Source of the DNA: Yamagishiella unicocca
Taxonomy: Eukaryota; Chlorophyta; Chlorophyceae; Chlamydomonadales; Volvocaceae
NCBI GenBank assembly: GCA_003116995.1
Contig: BDSL01000084.1
Span: 1 to 64,000 of the forward strand
Length of the DNA: 64,000 nucleotides
Reading direction: 5' to 3'
Position numbers and translations under genes: made by a program. Positions 27,285-38,891 of this stretch are shown here, piece after piece. Below the pieces are notes generated by a model. That model searched no databases. It saw nothing but the letters and a program-made list of their open reading frames with translations, and was not told the DNA's origin. The first letter of the stretch is position 1; every line of letters begins with the position of its first letter.

Positions 27285-30200
27285 ATGCGGACGCACGTCG
27301 CAAGCCTTTGTGGCAACCGTCAGCCCAACACGCTCTACCCTGGCCTCTCCGCTCGTTACCTCGCAGCCCAGAGCAGAGGTCCATGTGGGCGTGTTCAACG
27401 CATCCAACGTGAGATAAGCGCCCATTCAGCTGGCCCCGAACACCTTAACTGTGGCTTCAAAGTGACGGGCGCGACCGGCCCCCTCGCTGGCGCAAGCATT
27501 GTCGCTCATAAAAATCAGTACGGTATGTCGAAACCGAACGTCGCCGGCTGGGCTTGCAAAGCAGCGACAGGTGACAGTCGTAGCCAAAACGAAGTGCCCG
27601 CTGAGGGCGGCAGCGTGCGGGAGCACCATGACGTCGTCATCATCGGCGGCGGACCCGCGGGTCTCCTGGCGGCCAAGGCACTGCTGGTGGCGCTGCCCGG
27701 CATCCGCATCAAGGTTCGCCATGTGCCACCTCGTGATGCCTGGGTTGCGCTAACCAGAAGGGACAAGGGTCAAGCTTTGACTTCACTACAGCACTTCGGC
27801 GTCGGATGTCGCCTTGGTCCCACCTGCTCCGTTTTCTAGGACGCCCGGTCGACGCGCCCCCATCTATGACCTCTGCTCTACTGTCCCACCAGGTATTCGA
27901 GGCCGCGCCCGCCTACCCGTCCCAGGGGGCGGGTGTGCTGATTGAAGTTAACGGGTGGCGAGCGCTCCATGCAGTGGACCAGAAGCTGGCGGAGCGGTGC
28001 GGGGGAGGGGGGGTCGGGAGGGGCCAAATTTGGGGTTAGCGTAGAAATGCGTATTTTTTTACTCAAACGGTGGCTGCGGGAAGGCGAGCCGCCGTAGGGG
28101 GCTTACGCGCTGAAGTGCGATGGTCCTGGTGCCACGCAGGGCGGGGCTTACGTGGCCTTCCATCGCCTCCAAGCTTCCTCTTGCTCGTGTGTCGCGACCC
28201 ACATCCCCCCCATCTCCACTACGGCAACCAGCTGCCACCATTGCTGCCAGGCTCCTCCCGTATGCTGTCATGAACGCAGCTCAGTGGTGGCTCCAAGCTA
28301 CCCGCCGACCCAAATGCCCTCAGGATGCGATCTCGCGGCATCCTCATCGAGGGCGCCCGCTGGTACGGTGAGACGGCCAACCTGCTGTCCTTCTCGCAGC
28401 AGCCCATCGACCACCAGGGCAACGTCAAGGTGGGTGGGTGGGTCGAAATATATACCCGCGAATCCACGGCCGGTGGGTGGGTGGGCGCGAGTCAATTGCG
28501 TTGTTCTGGCGTGGTGCGCAGCTGCTGCTGTCACGCGTGCGGTGCTGACATGGTGCTCCGGGCGACGAGTCCGCTCAGGACGAAGAGCTGGGACGACTGC
28601 GAGGCCTCGCCCATCCATACCACAACCAGGAGCCCCGCCCTGCCCGCTACCTCCCGCCGCGGCCTCCTCCTCCCGCCTAGGCGAACGGCCACACGGCAGT
28701 AATGGTGCACTGGGGGGACATCCGGCAGGCGCTGTTCGAGGCGCTACCGCCAGGTGGGTCGGTGGGTCGGTGGTCCAAGTTGCAACCCTTCGGGGCGATC
28801 GGGCCGGGAGGCGGTGCTGGGGTGGGGAGCCCGTGTGGCGGCGAAAGGTTGAAGGGCTCGGGCGCGAAATGAAGTCAAGCTCCAGGCCCCTGGCTCGGGT
28901 TCGGATGCGCGCTGCCTCACTCGTGTACAGGGTGTGGATTGATCCCCCCGGTGTTGGATGAACGGTAGCCCTGGAGGTGGGAAGGCCAACGTGGGTAAGG
29001 CATTGGCACGCCTGCGCCATCTTCAGGTGTGCTGCCTCGCTCAACTGGCTGTCCTCGGTGGCCTCTGTCGCTCGGCCCGCAGGCTTGGTGTCGCTCAACA
29101 CGCGAGTGGTGGGGCTCACTCCGGGACAGCCCGGGGCAGATCCCGCCGTGTTGCAGCTGGAGGTGAAGGCGGGGCCGGCGGGGCCCGATGGGCTCCAGGG
29201 AGGGGCATTGCAGTGACGAGTCAGGCCCAGCCGGGCGGATTGGATTGCGGCAAGCCAGGGCCACGGCGCTGTTTGGGTGATAGTATGTGTGCACACGAAT
29301 ATCGTCCGGTTGGGTGTGCGACCCACATCGCCAACGAACCGTGCAGGAGCCCGAGCTGGGCGGCGCCGAGGGCTCCCCGCCCTCCGTCACGACCCGCACG
29401 GTGACCGCGGGTCTGGTCATCTCGGCGGATGGCTACTACAGTCGCAGCAAGAGGATGGTGAGCGAAGCGCGGGGGGCTGCCTAACCCCCCTCTCTACCCA
29501 ACCCACATCCATCGCCCGGCCGGTGGTGGGGGCCAGTGAGCACCAGCAGGCGTCCCTCTTTCGCTGCCTCCCTCACGGCCTTCCCCCCACAGCTGCATAC
29601 GCGTGGCATGCCGGCAGATGCCTAACTCCCACGGCCCCACCCGCTGCCCCAACCCACGCCGCCCGCCCGTATCCTAGCCTGTAGTTTACTTTGCCTCGTA
29701 TGACCAATACGCGTTTCTACGCTCCCCCTCCACACCCAGGCCTTCGGCGCTTCCGGCCCGCCGCTGCTGCCCACCTTTCGCGAGCGGGTCATCTGGCGGG
29801 CCCTGGTGGCCTACCCCAGCCACGAGGAGATGCCCGCCCTGCTGCAGGAGGCGGGCAGCAGGGCGGAGTCGCTGTGGTGGATGGCGGCCGGCCAGGTGCG
29901 GGGCAAGGGGGGGGGAGGTCGGCGGGGTGCGGTGCAGCACTGTTGGCCGCAGGACGAGGGACTAGTGTGCCGACTGCCTGGCCTGGTGTGCGCGGCCCGC
30001 ACCCGCCTTGCATCCCCTTCAGGGGCACTCGCACATCCTCACAGCGGCGCCACCTTCCCCGCCCCTGCCCGACCCCCCTGACAGCCCCCGGAGCGGACCG
30101 CGCTGGTGTACCCCGTCAACGACAACCGATTCGTCTGGACGTGCATCGCGCCCGTGGCCGACATAGAGGCGGCCGGTACGTGCTGGGGTGGTCGGGTTGG

Positions 30201-31703
30201 TGGCCGAGCCGGGTCGCCGAGACCCCACAAGGAACAGAAGCGGTGTGCCAAAGCGCAGTGACTGGGTATGTTGTCCGGGATCAGGGTCAGGATCAGGTTC
30301 AGGGTCGCGGCTGAGCAGCCCGCTGGGAACGCCCAGAAATCGTTCCCGCCCTACAATGCCCGCTCGGTGTCCCGCCCCTCCATTCCTCGCTCTTCCGCCT
30401 CCCGACTGGATTGACGTGCGAGCCCTCAGGGCTCCCTCCCTGGAGCCCACATCGCGGAGCTGACCTGGATCTGGGCATCCAGCAGACCGGTAGGTGTGGG
30501 GTCGCGGCTTTCGGGGCAGGAGGTGTGGGTGCGGCACTCGGGAAGATGGGCTTGGTGGGATTAGACTGGTGCGGAGGGCGTGGGGAGGGGCGGAGCGGAT
30601 TACGAGACAAGTACTTCGCGGAATAATGCCCGGAACCTTACATGTTGCGGCTTGGCTTGATCGACCCCGTTCTTCTCAACCCACAGGATCTGTGGGCTCC
30701 GACCCCAAGCAGCGTTGCATGGCTGTGTTCCGAAACCACCCACCCGAGTTGCTGGACCTGATCTCCCGCACCGACCCGCGGGTCATCACAGAGCACGGCT
30801 ACTATACACACGACTTCCAGGCCATGAGCGGGGTGCGTGCTTGTCGTTACGCATGATACGGAGCTTTCAGCGGGGGGGAGGGGAGAGACCACGACCGACG
30901 GACGAAATTCCAATTCCAATTTGTTCTAAGGACCGGCGCCAAACACGTGTATGGTTGTTGGTGCGGATGGTCCGTTCCTACCAGTGAGACGGGCGCGTTC
31001 AATCAGCAGTCAACGAAATGGCAATGGACGTCGCTTTCGTGTCTGCGCGATGCAACCACGCACGGGAGCTGCGGAGTTGCAAATGCAGGCCCGGACCCTC
31101 CCCGCTCCCCTGCCTCAGGCTCCTGACTGGGTCCGCGGCAACGTGGTTGTGGTGGGCGATGCCGCGCACACGGGGCCCCCTGACGGCATGGGTCTCAACA
31201 TGGCTTGGGAGGACGTGGCCGTGCTGGCGGCGGAGCTGGGGCGCAGGGGGGGCGTCAGCCGCGAGGTGGGGGCGCAGCGGGTGGGGGAGCTGTTGCTGCA
31301 AGATGAGCGCAAAGGCTGGGGGGCCACATCGAGTACCATAACTGGTATTTATTCGCAGGTTAGCTAGCCCGGGTTGAGGACGGCCAGCTAGCCAGCGCGT
31401 CATCGAACACATCGTGCCGCTGCGGCTCCGCCTCCCGTCACGTCGTATCGTGTCTCCAGCCCGGTCCTCCACTGCAACCTGCGTCCCTCCCCCTCCCCTC
31501 CCCTTCCTGCCCGCTACCGTAAGGCCCTGGATGCCTACTGCGCCGCCCGGCTTCCTCGTGTGCAAGACATGTGGTCAGAGCCGACCCTGAGTAAACCGCG
31601 CAGGATGGCGGCCAAGCTAGCTGCCGCATTCGAGCCGCTGGGGCCCTCCAGCAGCGGCCGAGACATGACGGGCCCCCCCGCTGCCACCGCCGCTGTCGGT
31701 TAA
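27285..31703 (+). CDS. FAD-dependent monooxygenase (kynurenine/salicylate hydroxylase-like)
   Basis: Eleven exons: 27285-27713, 27893-27996, 28324-28429, 28681-28753, 29083-29162, 29347-29457, 29740-29895, 30085-30175, 30687-30832, 31119-31265 and 31524-31703. They total 1623 nt, 540 residues. The FAD-binding Rossmann motif GGGPAG is at 121-126. VLIEVNGWRAL follows, equivalent to the GIxLxPNAxRAL region. The second FAD motif GDAAHTGPPDGMG is at 445-457 with a helix MAWEDVAVLA after it. About 110 residues precede the FAD motif; they are rich in Ser, Arg, Ala and Gln and poor in acids, suggesting an organelle (chloroplast or mitochondrial) transit peptide. Such flavoproteins hydroxylate or epoxidise aromatic or polyene substrates with NAD(P)H and oxygen; the substrate cannot be told. 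The end of exon 10 could alternatively be 31280. The first in-frame ATG was used as start. Confidence 0.85.
28437..28470 (+). repeat. Partial copy of the short interspersed repeat core
   Basis: In intron 3 of the FAD monooxygenase a TATA-like AT run is followed by CGCGAATCCACGGCCG, the same 16-base core as at 6090-6172 and 17298-17378, but the remainder is absent or diverged into GGTGGGT repeats. Confidence 0.45.
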
Positions 31704-32448
31704 CAGTAACCCAGCAGCCATAGGCTGCGCAGTGGCGGCGGGTAGCGGCGTCGGTCGCCGAATCTCGCGGTTTAGGTTTATCCCAGCCAGCTTGTAGGCT
31801 TTTAGGCGATGATTTACCGCGTGTAAGGGGTAAATTAGAGTTGCATCCCTAGATACCACAAACGTTGGGGCCTAGCGAGTGAGCTGCCCCGGGGGGAGAC
31901 GGCAAGGACGCGCCAGAGCGCTGGGAAGCACTGCAACTAGGCCATTGCTGAAGCCATAAATCCTTTAAATGTGTTTTTCCAATCTTTGATTTATGAAATG
32001 TCCTTCTCGCAGCTTCGATTTATGAAAACATCCGAGACCCACACCCTTGCTGCCGCGTGGGGCTGCCAAATCATGTGGCGGTGTGGTTGTGCGCTTTCCT
32101 GGCTTTTCATCTTAATTACTCGAGTGAGACTATTCATAATAATATAACTCAGTGTCCTGGAACTATACCAGTCATGATAGTGCGGTCTTGCTATTTGGGA
32201 TTGGCGTGTTCCGTTTCTGGTTGCTGTACAGTTGGTTCTGGACGCTTCCACGATCACCGTGCAAACAGACACGGCGTACAGTTGCAATATTTATACGTCT
32301 CGGTCATATAAGCTTTGCGTCCAGAACAGTCACGTCTACCTTCCTTTAGGAAAGGGTTGCCGTGGAGAACTGCCGAAGCGACCGACGACAATACATTGTC
32401 GGCACTATCCTGCTGCATTCGGGTAGTGCATTTGCTTATTTCCCACCA
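31704..32448. other. Intergenic between monooxygenase and LRAT-like genes
   Basis: The first part is probably 3' untranslated region. The 31970-32330 part is AT-richer and may include the promoter of the following gene. No exon seen. Confidence 0.45.
31822..31826 (+). terminator. Polyadenylation signal TGTAA (FAD monooxygenase)
   Basis: Sense-strand TGTAA about 120 bases after the stop codon at 31701-31703. Confidence 0.5.
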
Positions 32449-35139
32449 ATGACGGCTGCCACTGCGCCCGCCGCTGCACAAGGCGACGGCAACGAAATTG
32501 CCGAAGGATGCCCACCGCGCGCTTTCGGAGAGCACCCACAGCCGCTTCACCACGCCCCCTCGCTTCCAGATATTCTTGCGCTTAAGCGCCAGCGCGTAAA
32601 GTCTTTGAAGAATATCGTCGATGCGCAACAAGACGTCGAAAACGCGCGTCTGCAGCAGTGCCTGGAACAGCAACACCAGGAACAGCGACCCAACGATAGC
32701 GTTGGTGCAATCGAGCACGTTCCTAAGGGCACGTGTTTGTACGGCGGACCCGAGGAACCGGAGCAGGCCAAGACTGAGGTCGGTGCGGAGGCCTCCCTGT
32801 GGACTGCGGCCTTCGCCGAGCCCCTGCTGCCGTCCCCGCTGGGCGAACCCATGTGAGTCCAGGGTTGTTGGGGGAAGTTGTGAAACTCTAAACGGTGCGG
32901 CCGCCGGCCATCGCCACTGCTCCAGTGCTTGACCAGCTTCAGCCGCCGGCCAAGGGCAACCCGTCACCGGCCTTCACGGTGCCCTGCCTTGCCGATCCAA
33001 AGCTCCGCGGCCCCGCCTCTGTAACCCCCTCCCTGGCGCCTTGCTGAACACAGCCAAACAGCACATACACCCACGCACCACCATGCCTCGCTGCTCCTTG
33101 TAGTCTCCGCGTAAACCTTCCCTTCCCAGCCATTGCGCCAGCCAGGAAAACTCCCTTCTGAAATCCTGCTCTTGTGTACCGTCTTCGAATCCCCCCACCC
33201 TGTTCGCAGGTCCGGGTACTTCCAGCGCCTGCGGGGCTCGCTGGCCGGCGCCAGCAGCCGTGTGGTGCTCGCCATGGAGCTGGACGGCATCTACCTGCAC
33301 AAGAGGTGAGGAGGGCTGGCTGATGTTGTACGTGCCACTCAGCAGGCCTGAAACCGTATCGAGGCCGGAGGGCAGGGCGAGGGCTGCGCCAGGAGACGGT
33401 CTGACCCGTAGGCTACGACACAGCGGCATGTGGTGTTGGGCTCAGGACGGACAACGGCTTCGGAGGACGGCTCTGCGTTTGGCGTTTGCCGACGTTTAAA
33501 GGTGCCATAAAGGCTAAGAGGTTAAGCTTGAAGGGTCGCCAATCTTTGGACTAAGCTTCGTTCGCGGCTGCGGGCTCCTCCATTGAGCACTTGCACTCCT
33601 CGCCGCCCCGCTACCGCACTGCAACCCCAGGCCTATCCGCGGCCCAAACGGCGCGAGCCCCCTGGCGGTGTGCGGCAGTGTGCTGCACCACGTTGTGGTG
33701 TACGTCAAGCAGGTACGTGGGGTAACGTAGAGTTGTGTATTTGGCACATGAGAGAGAAATCTTCGTGGGAAAGTGGGGTAGGAAGATGGAGGGGCGTTGT
33801 CTCGGGCTCCTTCAGTACGGCTTTCATTTACCCTCCTCAATCACCCGCGCAGGGCCCGCTGCTGTGCACCCTGGACTTCGGTCCCGACAACGGGGCGGAC
33901 GTGACGGCGAACCCGCTCGAAGAGGCGCCCGCGAAGCGAGTTCTGTCCACCAGCACCACCTCCTCGGCCCTCGCTGGCCTGGCGCCTGTCGATGCCGCTG
34001 GCGCAACTTCCTCGTCGGCGTCGATCGCCGGTGCGGTGGACGAGCTGCCGTACCTGTATCTCGGCCCCGCGGCGCACGGCGTTGACCACCCTCTCGTGCA
34101 GCAGGTGCGCTCCAGGGAGGGGCCCGGGCGAGAGAGGGAGGTGGGAGGGGCACGTGAGCAGAAGTGCAAAGGGCGGGAGTGGGAGGGAAGGGAAGCGCTA
34201 GGGGGGCTGGGAGGGGAGGATTGTACACGTGGTGCAGGCTCGGAGTGGTGGGGTGCGGCACAGCGCGGCATAGCACGACATGTTGCCGCCCGTGAAATGT
34301 GTCCCTGAGGTCCTCACTCACCCCGGCCGCAGGTGATTACTTTCGCCGAATCGCGGCCCTACCATGCGCTGCGCAACAACTGCATCCACTTCGCCGACGC
34401 GCTGGTGCGGGTGATGACGGCGGGTGCCGTACGCAGCGCGCCGCTCTTGTACGACATGGCGTGCGGCTCAGTGCCCGCCGTAGACAACCCCATGCTGATG
34501 ATGATGCAGCTCATGCTGCGCATGTCCTGGTGGGTCGGCCGGCCGCGGGGCGCCGTGGGGCTTTCGAGAACCGAAGGGTGTGCAAGGGCGAAAGTGCGGT
34601 CGTCCAGGCCATCCTACCTCGTCCGATCGCGCTCATTCCTAACCTGCTACCAACCCCGCCCGCCTAGGTTTATGGTGGTGGACGGCAGCCCGCTGGCAGC
34701 TGCCTTCCTGGAGCACTGCCGGGCCACCGGGCAGCAGCAGCAGCAGCTGGGTGGCGAGGTGGTGGTGGTGGCGGCGGCTGGCACGGAGGACCGGGACAAC
34801 AATGTGGTGGTGGCGGCGGCAACGGCGGCGGGGCCGACCGACACCTCTGGCACGGCAGCAGCGGCGACCGAGGGTGCGGTCTCAGGAGGTGTACCTGCCG
34901 AAGCGGACATTAGTGCTGCTGGAGCGGCAATGGCTGCATCGCAACAAGGGGCGCAGACCGTGCAGGAGCGGCAGCAGCAGGAGGAGGAGGAGCGGGAGAA
35001 CGACCACGCCGCTGCGTGTGAGGCGGCCAAGCTGTCCGCGACTCCCCGGGTGGACATGCACGTGGAGGAGGAGGCTGCGAGCTGCACCAGCGGTGTCGTC
35101 CAACCGGGGGCTGTTGTGGCGCCCAGCCCGGAGATCTAG
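32449..35139 (+). CDS. NlpC/LRAT/PPPDE-like H...NC domain protein
   Basis: Six exons: 32449-32852, 33210-33305, 33631-33712, 33853-34104, 34333-34529 and 34668-35139. All introns are GT-AG, and the total is 1503 nt, 500 residues. Residues about 40-85 are a Gln/Glu/Lys-rich coiled coil. A central domain follows with VCGSVLHHVVVYVKQGP (180-196) and, after a Ser/Ala-rich insert, YHALRNNCIHFADALVRV (288-305). A histidine near the start of a beta strand plus a later Asn-Cys-x-His-Phe is the layout of permuted NlpC/P60 folds such as LRAT/HRASLS acyltransferases and PPPDE (deSUMOylase-like) peptidases. H186 or H187 with C295 would be the candidate catalytic pair. The last 150 residues are Ala/Gln/Val-rich and disordered. 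Activity (peptidase, acyltransferase or neither) is not decided by the sequence, and the first exon is the least certain. Confidence 0.7.
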
Positions 35140-35378
35140 CCAGCCAGTGGGTGTCAGTTGTGCGTTGTGATCCTTCATGGCACTTGTCCGGAGCTGGTTG
35201 AACTTGTGAATGGCTGCGCGCGATGTTGCGAGAGCGCTGGGGGGCAAATGTGTGGAGCGAGGTAGGGGAGAGGGGGAATGCTGGCAACAGGCAGGGGAGG
35301 GCGGGGCGCAAGGCAGTGGGTGCAGGTCGAGCCGCCCATGCATGCGAGCGGGTGTGAGGCCGCCTCTCATGCCGCCAG

Positions 35379-36240
35379 GTTTGCGCAATTCGCCGGCTGC
35401 ATGTGCTCAGCCGGGGGGCAGGACCCTGACTTCGAGAACGCTGCGGGCAGTGCTCACCCGGAGCGCTATGGCGGCGATAGGTGCGTGGATGAGGATGCAA
35501 GGCAGGTATGACAGTCAGATATGGTGACTTGATCGAGACGAAAGGAATGGCTGTCGCCGTCGCCGCGGTGCCGTGATGGTTATTATCACACGGGGCTCCG
35601 TAGGGCTCCGGACCAAATGCCACAGCTATCGAGCGCATTGCCGAGGCGGCGTAATACTCGTGCTCCAAAGGTACTCGTGCCCCATAAATATTCCTGCTCC
35701 GACAGTACCAGAATCACCATAACATTGTCTCTTAAACACCTTGTCCCAGCTGGATCATGGGAACGGATCTGACTCTAGAATCTTTGATGGCTATGCTGAG
35801 CCAGCAGGTCATGGTCCAGATTGCTCTTGCACGTGCAGGTGCGCGGCGCGACCCACGCCGTGGTCTCGGAGCCGCACAGTCATCCCCTGGGTCGCGCGGC
35901 CGTACAGCCCCATGAGCAATGTCTGATGCACGCCCGCCACCAAGCCACAGCAAGTTGGAGGGTGCGGCCGTGTTGAGGTGGAAGGGGCATTTGATTACCC
36001 AGCGTCCGGCTGGCCGGCACAACCCCAAAGGACAACGGGCTTGCGCAGCTTGGCCGTGGCCAAATGCGTGTGGGCCAGGCTAATTGGGGCTGCGGGCGAC
36101 AGGGTGGGGAGGGCTATGGAGGTCTAACCGGGTGGCTGATGCGCTCGGAGCAGGTGTATGCAGGTGGTGTTCAGCCTGCACCCTCGACAGCTGCAATGAT
36201 GGACCAAATTAAGTATTTCCACCGCGTACAAAGGTCATGA
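35379..36240 (+). CDS. Probable small unrecognised gene (three downstream exons)
   Basis: Three segments keep one frame across good splice sites: 35379-35480 (acceptor GCCGCCAG, donor GATAG|GTGCGT), 35750-35838 (acceptor GTCCCAG, donor GCAG|GTGCGC) and 36164-36240 ending in TGA. The peptide includes QDPDFENAAGSAHPERYGGD, then TDLTLESLMAMLSQQVMVQI, then AMMDQIKYFHRVQRS at the end. It looks like a soluble helical protein. The first exon is missing; an ATG exon ending in phase 2 within 35170-35270 is required, and two weak candidates exist. It lies just after the LRAT-like gene on the same strand, so a long alternative 3' extension of that gene is a second possibility. No family recognised. Confidence 0.4.
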
Positions 36241-37147
36241 ACATGACCGAGGAGTTGAGAGGCTTCCCAACGTGCGAACTGGATTCTCGCAATGACCCGT
36301 GATATGATAGAGATTTCGGCAAGCACGGGCAAGCCGACTACCCCGCGCATGCAGTTAACATTGCAACAAGGTCACGGACGGGAGATACGGTGTGGTCTCT
36401 TGCCACGTCAGTATTGTACGAGTACCGATGTGGATTGCCGACTGAGTACATACTGACCAAGCTTCTCCGGAATGGCCGGTACCGATGGAGTGCACCTAGA
36501 GAGGACGCGATCAAGCAGGTATCGGGCGGGACCAGGCGCCTGTCCATGTACCTTGCGGCGCAGAGAACACCGACGGCATGCCGAACCGTCGTCACCTGGT
36601 TGTCATACAGCAGCTGTGGTTGCGTGCAATCAGGTGCAATAACCGCGGGACGCCCTGTTGGCAAAACGTTACAGTGACCGTACCCATACGAGCTTGCACG
36701 ACCTGCACCCGTAGCATTCTCTCCTACATCCACCGCAAGCTTACCCCCTCTGCCCGGCACGACAGGGGGCCGCTACTGCAGCTCGCCTCCCAGCCTTCGG
36801 TGCATCGAGCGCCCTGTTCGGCGGTTCCACGATGCCTCCTGATCCAAGCTAGCCAAACATACTTCTCTAAATAAGCTGCAACGCTCAGCTCCGTCCATTT
36901 GCGCCCAGCATTGGAGTCACTTGTGCTCCATCACCGACACTTGGCAGATGTCAGTGCCCACCAGCAGTGACTGCATGGGTGCAAAAGGGAGATACACTCA
37001 TTATCAGGTGGCAGAACGCGGGATGTAATGAGCAATGCCGGCGAAGTTGGTGCTGGGGAACGAAAGCAGCACGCCACCATTTCGGGAGCCCGACCCAGGT
37101 CGTGATCGTCCAAAGACCTCATGGCTTCGCTCCTAGAACGGCAAACT
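36241..37147. other. Intergenic, no gene seen
   Basis: Open frames up to 140 codons on the minus strand (36338-36760) lack splice support and family similarity; they were not called. Confidence 0.45.
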
Positions 37148-37414
37148 TCAAGTCCCATGCTCACATGGCTGCTTGCCCGCCAGCACAGCCTCGTCGTAGG
37201 CCTTCTTCTTGCCGGCATCACGCAGGCTATCGAGCTGGCCATAGAGGGTGATGGTGAACGTGAACCCCGCCAGCAAGAACCAGTGCCTTGGAATCAGCTT
37301 CTTGGTGGCATAAGTGTAGAAGCTTTTCTGGTAAGGATGCGCCACGTTCGCGGGCATGAATCCCGTCGGCGGAGGCCGCAGGATATCCTTTAGGTATGCC
37401 TCCCCGAGAGTCAT
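37148..37414 (-). CDS. 88-residue single-span membrane protein
   Basis: A single uninterrupted frame from ATG at 37414 to TGA at 37148. The N-terminal half is basic/aromatic (PYQKSFYTYATKKLIPRHW, about 27-45). One hydrophobic span follows (FLLAGFTFTITLYG, about 46-59), then a short charged tail (LRDAGKKKAYDEA). Size and layout resemble accessory subunits of mitochondrial respiratory complexes or ATP synthase, but I cannot name a family. A GTGAGC donor near the C-terminus (about 37158) could extend it by another exon. It is divergent from the FHA gene with 316 bases between start codons. Confidence 0.6.
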   Translation of the reverse strand: MTLGEAYLKDILRPPPTGFMPANVAHPYQKSFYTYATKKLIPRHWFLLAGFTFTITLYGQLDSLRDAGKKKAYDEAVLAGKQPCEHGT

Positions 37415-37730
37415 GATTGTGATACTACGGGCCCTAGGATGCTATACTGCGGGCGTTGGGGAGGAGCGACCGTCCCGCAACACAGCGAGCAGCCTCTAAG
37501 GAAACGGACAAATGGCGCTTCTGCTTACAAGTGCTAGGTACCACACGTATGCATCCTATGAATCATACAGGCTGTTTAGACGTCGCCTGACTAGTTCCGC
37601 TCGGCTTTGGTCGTACATTATTTAAAGACGTGAAGCAGCTTCGCAGCTCCAGCTTCAATTGAGCACATTAGTTCCCTTAGGTGCCGTAAAATCCTCTGCT
37701 TAAGCATTACATCCTCCAGAGACGGGCAAC
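37415..37730. promoter_or_regulatory. Divergent promoter region, 88-residue protein and FHA gene
   Basis: A 316-base spacer between head-to-head genes. A bidirectional promoter is plausible; no element is recognised. Confidence 0.4.
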
Positions 37731-38891
37731 ATGGGCGAACCGAGCACTTCGGGGTCATCTTTCAGCATTGCTGCCCCGTCCCGACTGAAGCTCTTCGTGA
37801 TAGAGGGACCATGCCAAGGACAGATGTTTGACTCCATCAACTCGACCTGCTTGCATCTGACAGTCGGCCGCGTCAAGGTGCCGCACCAATCCAGTTCAGC
37901 TACCTGGCCGCGTGAGGCCCGCATTTTGATATGGCCATCTCTACCCGCCTGTGCCCAAGCAGAAAGCCAAAATATATCTGAAGGATGGAGCCATATCAGA
38001 AAAGCACGCAGAGTTCGCCTGGGACGGCCATGTTGGCGCCTGGACGCTGCGCGACACTGGAAGCTCCAATGGGACGCGGGTCAACGGCGCCCAGCTACAA
38101 CCATTCCGTGAGATATCTGTATGGTTAATCTCGGGCTGCGTCAGAGGTGTATCACAGGCCTGTTCGCGCACATTTCCTCAATTTCCCACGACATCCATCA
38201 CCCCAATACACGACACGCCCCCCGTCTTCGACCGGCACGGTCGCACAAACAGGCGCGCACCTTCTAAAACATGGAGAGCACATCGCTTTAGGAACTGAAA
38301 CTATTGCAACCGTTGAGGTACGATGCCGAAATTAAAACCAGGGACCGCTTAGATGACTGCGGATGGTCCAGAATGTGGGCGAGGAAGCGGCTAATGCCTG
38401 GAGGGGCGCGCCACACTTTCTAGTTCTCCATAATGTTAGGTTGCCACACCCCTCGCTACCAAAATATTCCTGTAGTTTATGGAGCAGACGCTGCAAGACG
38501 TGACGATGGAAATGTTGTTGCGGGCGCACTTCGAGTCCCGGTGCCAAGCGCTGGAGGTGGGTTGCCGAGATGACACCAAAGGGGGTTGAATGGAAAGCCA
38601 GGATATGGAGAATGTGGCTGGCATATGGGTCAGAAGGGCGACAATGGGACTAGGGGACACAAAGGGCTGGTGAGAGACTATGCAACCTGAGCACATGTGG
38701 CATCAGTTATGCTGGCCATGTCCTATCATGTCCTATCCTTACCCATCATACCTGAACGAGTCAGACGTTCCCCCATCCTTGGCATCCAACCCGCGCCTGT
38801 CCAGGAGCGCGCCAATCGCACCGCGCACGAAATGGTGCAGCACTGCCACGAGGCGCTGGATGCACTGCTTGCGCTGCCAGTGGAGGTGTGA
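37731..38891 (+). CDS. Small FHA-domain protein
   Basis: Five exons: 37731-37877, 37963-38107, 38253-38317, 38476-38556 and 38805-38891. They total 525 nt, 174 residues. The forkhead-associated fold is clear: GR at 46-47, S61-x-x-H64 (ISEKHAEF), and DTGSSNGTRVNG (80-91), followed by HLLKHGEHIALG. These are the loop residues that hold phosphothreonine. A short helical C-terminal tail follows (EMVQHCHEALDALLALP). FHA domains bind phosphothreonine peptides in signalling, DNA-damage and RNA-processing complexes; no second domain is present to narrow the role. The stop codon lies inside a possible donor (GAG|GTGTGA), so a further exon cannot be excluded. Confidence 0.85.

Noticed and set aside
32254..32967. 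237-residue minus-strand frame opposite the first exon of the LRAT-like gene
   Set aside because: The plus strand has an ATG, a strong GTGAGT donor and phase-matched downstream exons with a recognisable domain; the minus frame has none of these.
36338..36760. 140-residue minus-strand frame
   Set aside because: No start context, no splice partner, no recognisable domain, and amino-acid composition as expected by chance.
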